Source: an uncultured Paracoccaceae bacterium
GTDB lineage: Bacteria; Pseudomonadota; Alphaproteobacteria; Rhodobacterales; Rhodobacteraceae
Assembly (NCBI GenBank): GCA_947497065.1
Contig: CANMEQ010000001.1
Location: forward strand, 262,208-326,207
Direction: 5' to 3'
DNA: 64,000 nucleotides
The notes below the pieces were generated by a model. It ran no database searches. It worked only from the letters and a program-made list of their open reading frames with translations, and had not been told where the DNA came from. The translations under genes and the position numbers were made by a program. This document shows positions 62,468 to 64,000 of this stretch, piece by piece (position 1 is the first letter of the stretch; the number at the start of each line of letters is the position of its first letter).

Positions 62468-64000
62468 TCATGCAGTTACTTTACTCAGCGCATTTGCTGC
62501 GCTGTCTATTGGAATTTGAATGACAGCCATTGCGCCAAAATGGTCGTCGTCATCAAAGGCGGGTGCGTCTTTTAACGTGAGTGTCCCGCCATGTTCGTCG
62601 ATGATTTTCTTTACGATTGGTAGCCCAAGCCCCGTGCCTTTGTCGCGTGTCGTTACGTAAGGCTCGAACAGCTTGGCTCGATCTTCTGGAAGACCGATGC
62701 CGTTGTCTGCGATCGTGATTTCGGCCAGATCCGCTGTGGATGTCATGCGCACCTTGACTTGCCCGGTGCGGGTGTCATCAGGGTTCTTTATGCCATATGT
62801 TTCAATAGCTTCACCGGCGTTTTTAATTAAGTTGGTCAAGGCCTGCGACATCATTGTGCTGTCAAGGTTTGCCCAAACCGACGTCGATGGTAGATCAAGA
62901 TCGAAGTCCACGTCTGGCTGGCCTGCGGTTTGCAGCGTGACCGCATCGCGCAGGATCTCTGTGATATCATGCATGTGTCGATCGGGTTCGGGCATGCGTG
63001 CAAATTTTGAAAACTCATCAACAATGCGCCGCAAGTCATTGGTTTGGCGGACAATAACATCCGTCAGCTGGGCTAGTGTTTCATGATCCTCAATGGCGCG
63101 GTATTTCCGTTTGATGCGCTCTGCGGACAGCTGGATTGGGGTGAGCGGATTTTTGATTTCATGGGCGATGCGGCGTGCGACGTCGCCCCATGCGGCCATC
63201 CGTTGGGCCGAGACAAGGTCGGTCACGTCTTCAAAGGCGATCACGTAGCCTTCGAGCGCGCCATCGTCGCGCACGCGGTGGGACATGCGGACCAAAAGGC
63301 TTTCTTGTTTGCCGCTGCGCACCAAATCGACCTGCCCCTGGGCAACGGATTTTTCGCCTGTGGTGATTTCATCGAACAAGGTGACGAATTCGGGGACTGA
63401 GATTGCCAGCGCTTGATGTTCGTTGCCTTCGACGTCGAGCAGCCGTTGGGCGGATTTGTTGACGAATGTCACGCGGCCCTGTTCATCGAGCCCTACAACG
63501 CCCGATGAGACGGAGGACAAAACACTGTCGAACAATCTGCGGCGGCGTTCGATTTGGCGGGTGTTGTCGAGCAGTTCTTCGCGCTGATCCCGCAGTTGTG
63601 CGGTCATTTGGTTGAAGTAGCGGCCAAGTTGGGCGATCTCGTCTTCGCCGTCTTCTTCGCGGACGCGCACGGACAGGTCACCGGCACCGACGCGCTGAGA
63701 GGCGCCGACCAGCCGCCCGATGGGGCGCGACAGACGTTCGGCGAACCAAAGGCCGACCCAGACCGCGGCGATGATCAAAATCAACGCAAAGCCCAAGTAA
63801 ATCAGGCCAAATTCAAACAAAACACGCCCGCGTTCGTTTTCCAATTGGCCGTAGAGCGCGACGGTTTCTTGGGTGTCGTCAAGCAAGGCCAAAATCTCGC
63901 CGTCGACTTCGCGGGTCACGTAGAGGTATTTGTCTGGGAAGGCTTCGAGGGGGATGAGCGCGCGGAATTCGTTGTTTGTCCAGTCTTCGATCACCAAGAT
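62468..64000 (-). CDS. ntrY: Nitrogen-regulation sensor kinase NtrY, N-terminus beyond window
   Basis: The frame is open to the right edge: the last 510 codons are seen. In order: end of the periplasmic domain, membrane helix (IYLGFALILIIAAVWVGLWF), HAMP, PAS, HisKA with RRIAHEIKNPLTPIQ, and HATPase with NLIKNAGEAIE, DNGIGLPED and GTGLGLPIV. Typical NtrY. Controls NtrX; signals range from nitrogen to redox state. Confidence 0.96.
   Translation of the reverse strand: MLVIEDWTNNEFRALIPLEAFPDKYLYVTREVDGEILALLDDTQETVALYGQLENERGRVLFEFGLIYLGFALILIIAAVWVGLWFAERLSRPIGRLVGASQRVGAGDLSVRVREEDGEDEIAQLGRYFNQMTAQLRDQREELLDNTRQIERRRRLFDSVLSSVSSGVVGLDEQGRVTFVNKSAQRLLDVEGNEHQALAISVPEFVTLFDEITTGEKSVAQGQVDLVRSGKQESLLVRMSHRVRDDGALEGYVIAFEDVTDLVSAQRMAAWGDVARRIAHEIKNPLTPIQLSAERIKRKYRAIEDHETLAQLTDVIVRQTNDLRRIVDEFSKFARMPEPDRHMHDITEILRDAVTLQTAGQPDVDFDLDLPSTSVWANLDSTMMSQALTNLIKNAGEAIETYGIKNPDDTRTGQVKVRMTSTADLAEITIADNGIGLPEDRAKLFEPYVTTRDKGTGLGLPIVKKIIDEHGGTLTLKDAPAFDDDDHFGAMAVIQIPIDSAANALSKVTA

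Overview
The window looks like an ordinary, gene-dense chromosomal segment of an alphaproteobacterium of the Rhodobacteraceae (Roseobacter group). The evidence is moderately high GC with GC-ending codons, the ntrY-ntrX-trkA-trkH-hfq-hflX order, a phoR-pstSCAB-phoU-phoB cluster with PstA and PstC of the long alphaproteobacterial type, class II DAHP synthase, an NtrX without a sigma54-contact loop, and polyhydroxybutyrate and polyamine genes. No insertion sequence, prophage, CRISPR array, rRNA or tRNA gene was seen. Assignments come from reading translated sequence; no database search was possible.

Layout. 1-2564: a cut-off DsbA-family oxidoreductase, a cupin-HTH regulator, a small unknown gene and an exported YHYH-domain protein. 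2606-4473: a solute-binding protein of the peptide class without its own permeases. 4575-4662: a likely small RNA with promoter, hairpin and terminator. 4868-7090: 3-hydroxybutyrate dehydrogenase, pentapeptide-repeat and patatin genes, translationally coupled behind a PhaR-like site. 7103-12741: DUF502 membrane protein, pseudouridine degradation (psuK-psuG), an acyltransferase, and head-to-head DUF4198 and HupE genes. 12847-16006: a membrane diguanylate cyclase, then rpsB-tsf with a structured leader, an intercistronic hairpin and a terminator.

16042-17747: a structured RNA on the minus strand and a solo LuxR regulator with an AT-rich promoter and a perfect dyad. 17748-21219: nadABC (de novo NAD). 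21483-23156: a metal-responsive MerR regulator facing a cation efflux gene and a membrane methyltransferase, with a textbook 19-bp-spacer MerR promoter. 23203-27986: a branched-chain-amino-acid-type ABC transporter. 28126-31423: katG and oxyR, divergent. 31376-38448: putrescine catabolism (oxidase, transaminase) divergent from a potFGHI uptake system. 38460-45529: phosphate sensing and uptake with a Pho box. 45548-48777: a PLP enzyme, gamma-carbonic anhydrase, gmk and a YicC-like gene. 48885-53729: PAS protein, DAHP synthase, GlxA-type regulator, a small exported protein, and a beta-hydroxyacid dehydrogenase. 53858-56329: a penicillin/acyl-homoserine-lactone acylase-family enzyme. 56326-64000: hflX, hfq, trkH, trkA, ntrX and the 3' part of ntrY.

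The parts most worth following up are the unassigned structured RNA at 16042-16266 (five helices carry G-U pairs only on the minus strand), the small RNA at 4588-4662, the solo LuxR with three of six canonical ligand-pocket residues replaced, and PotH with a membrane-spanning insertion of about 75 residues.
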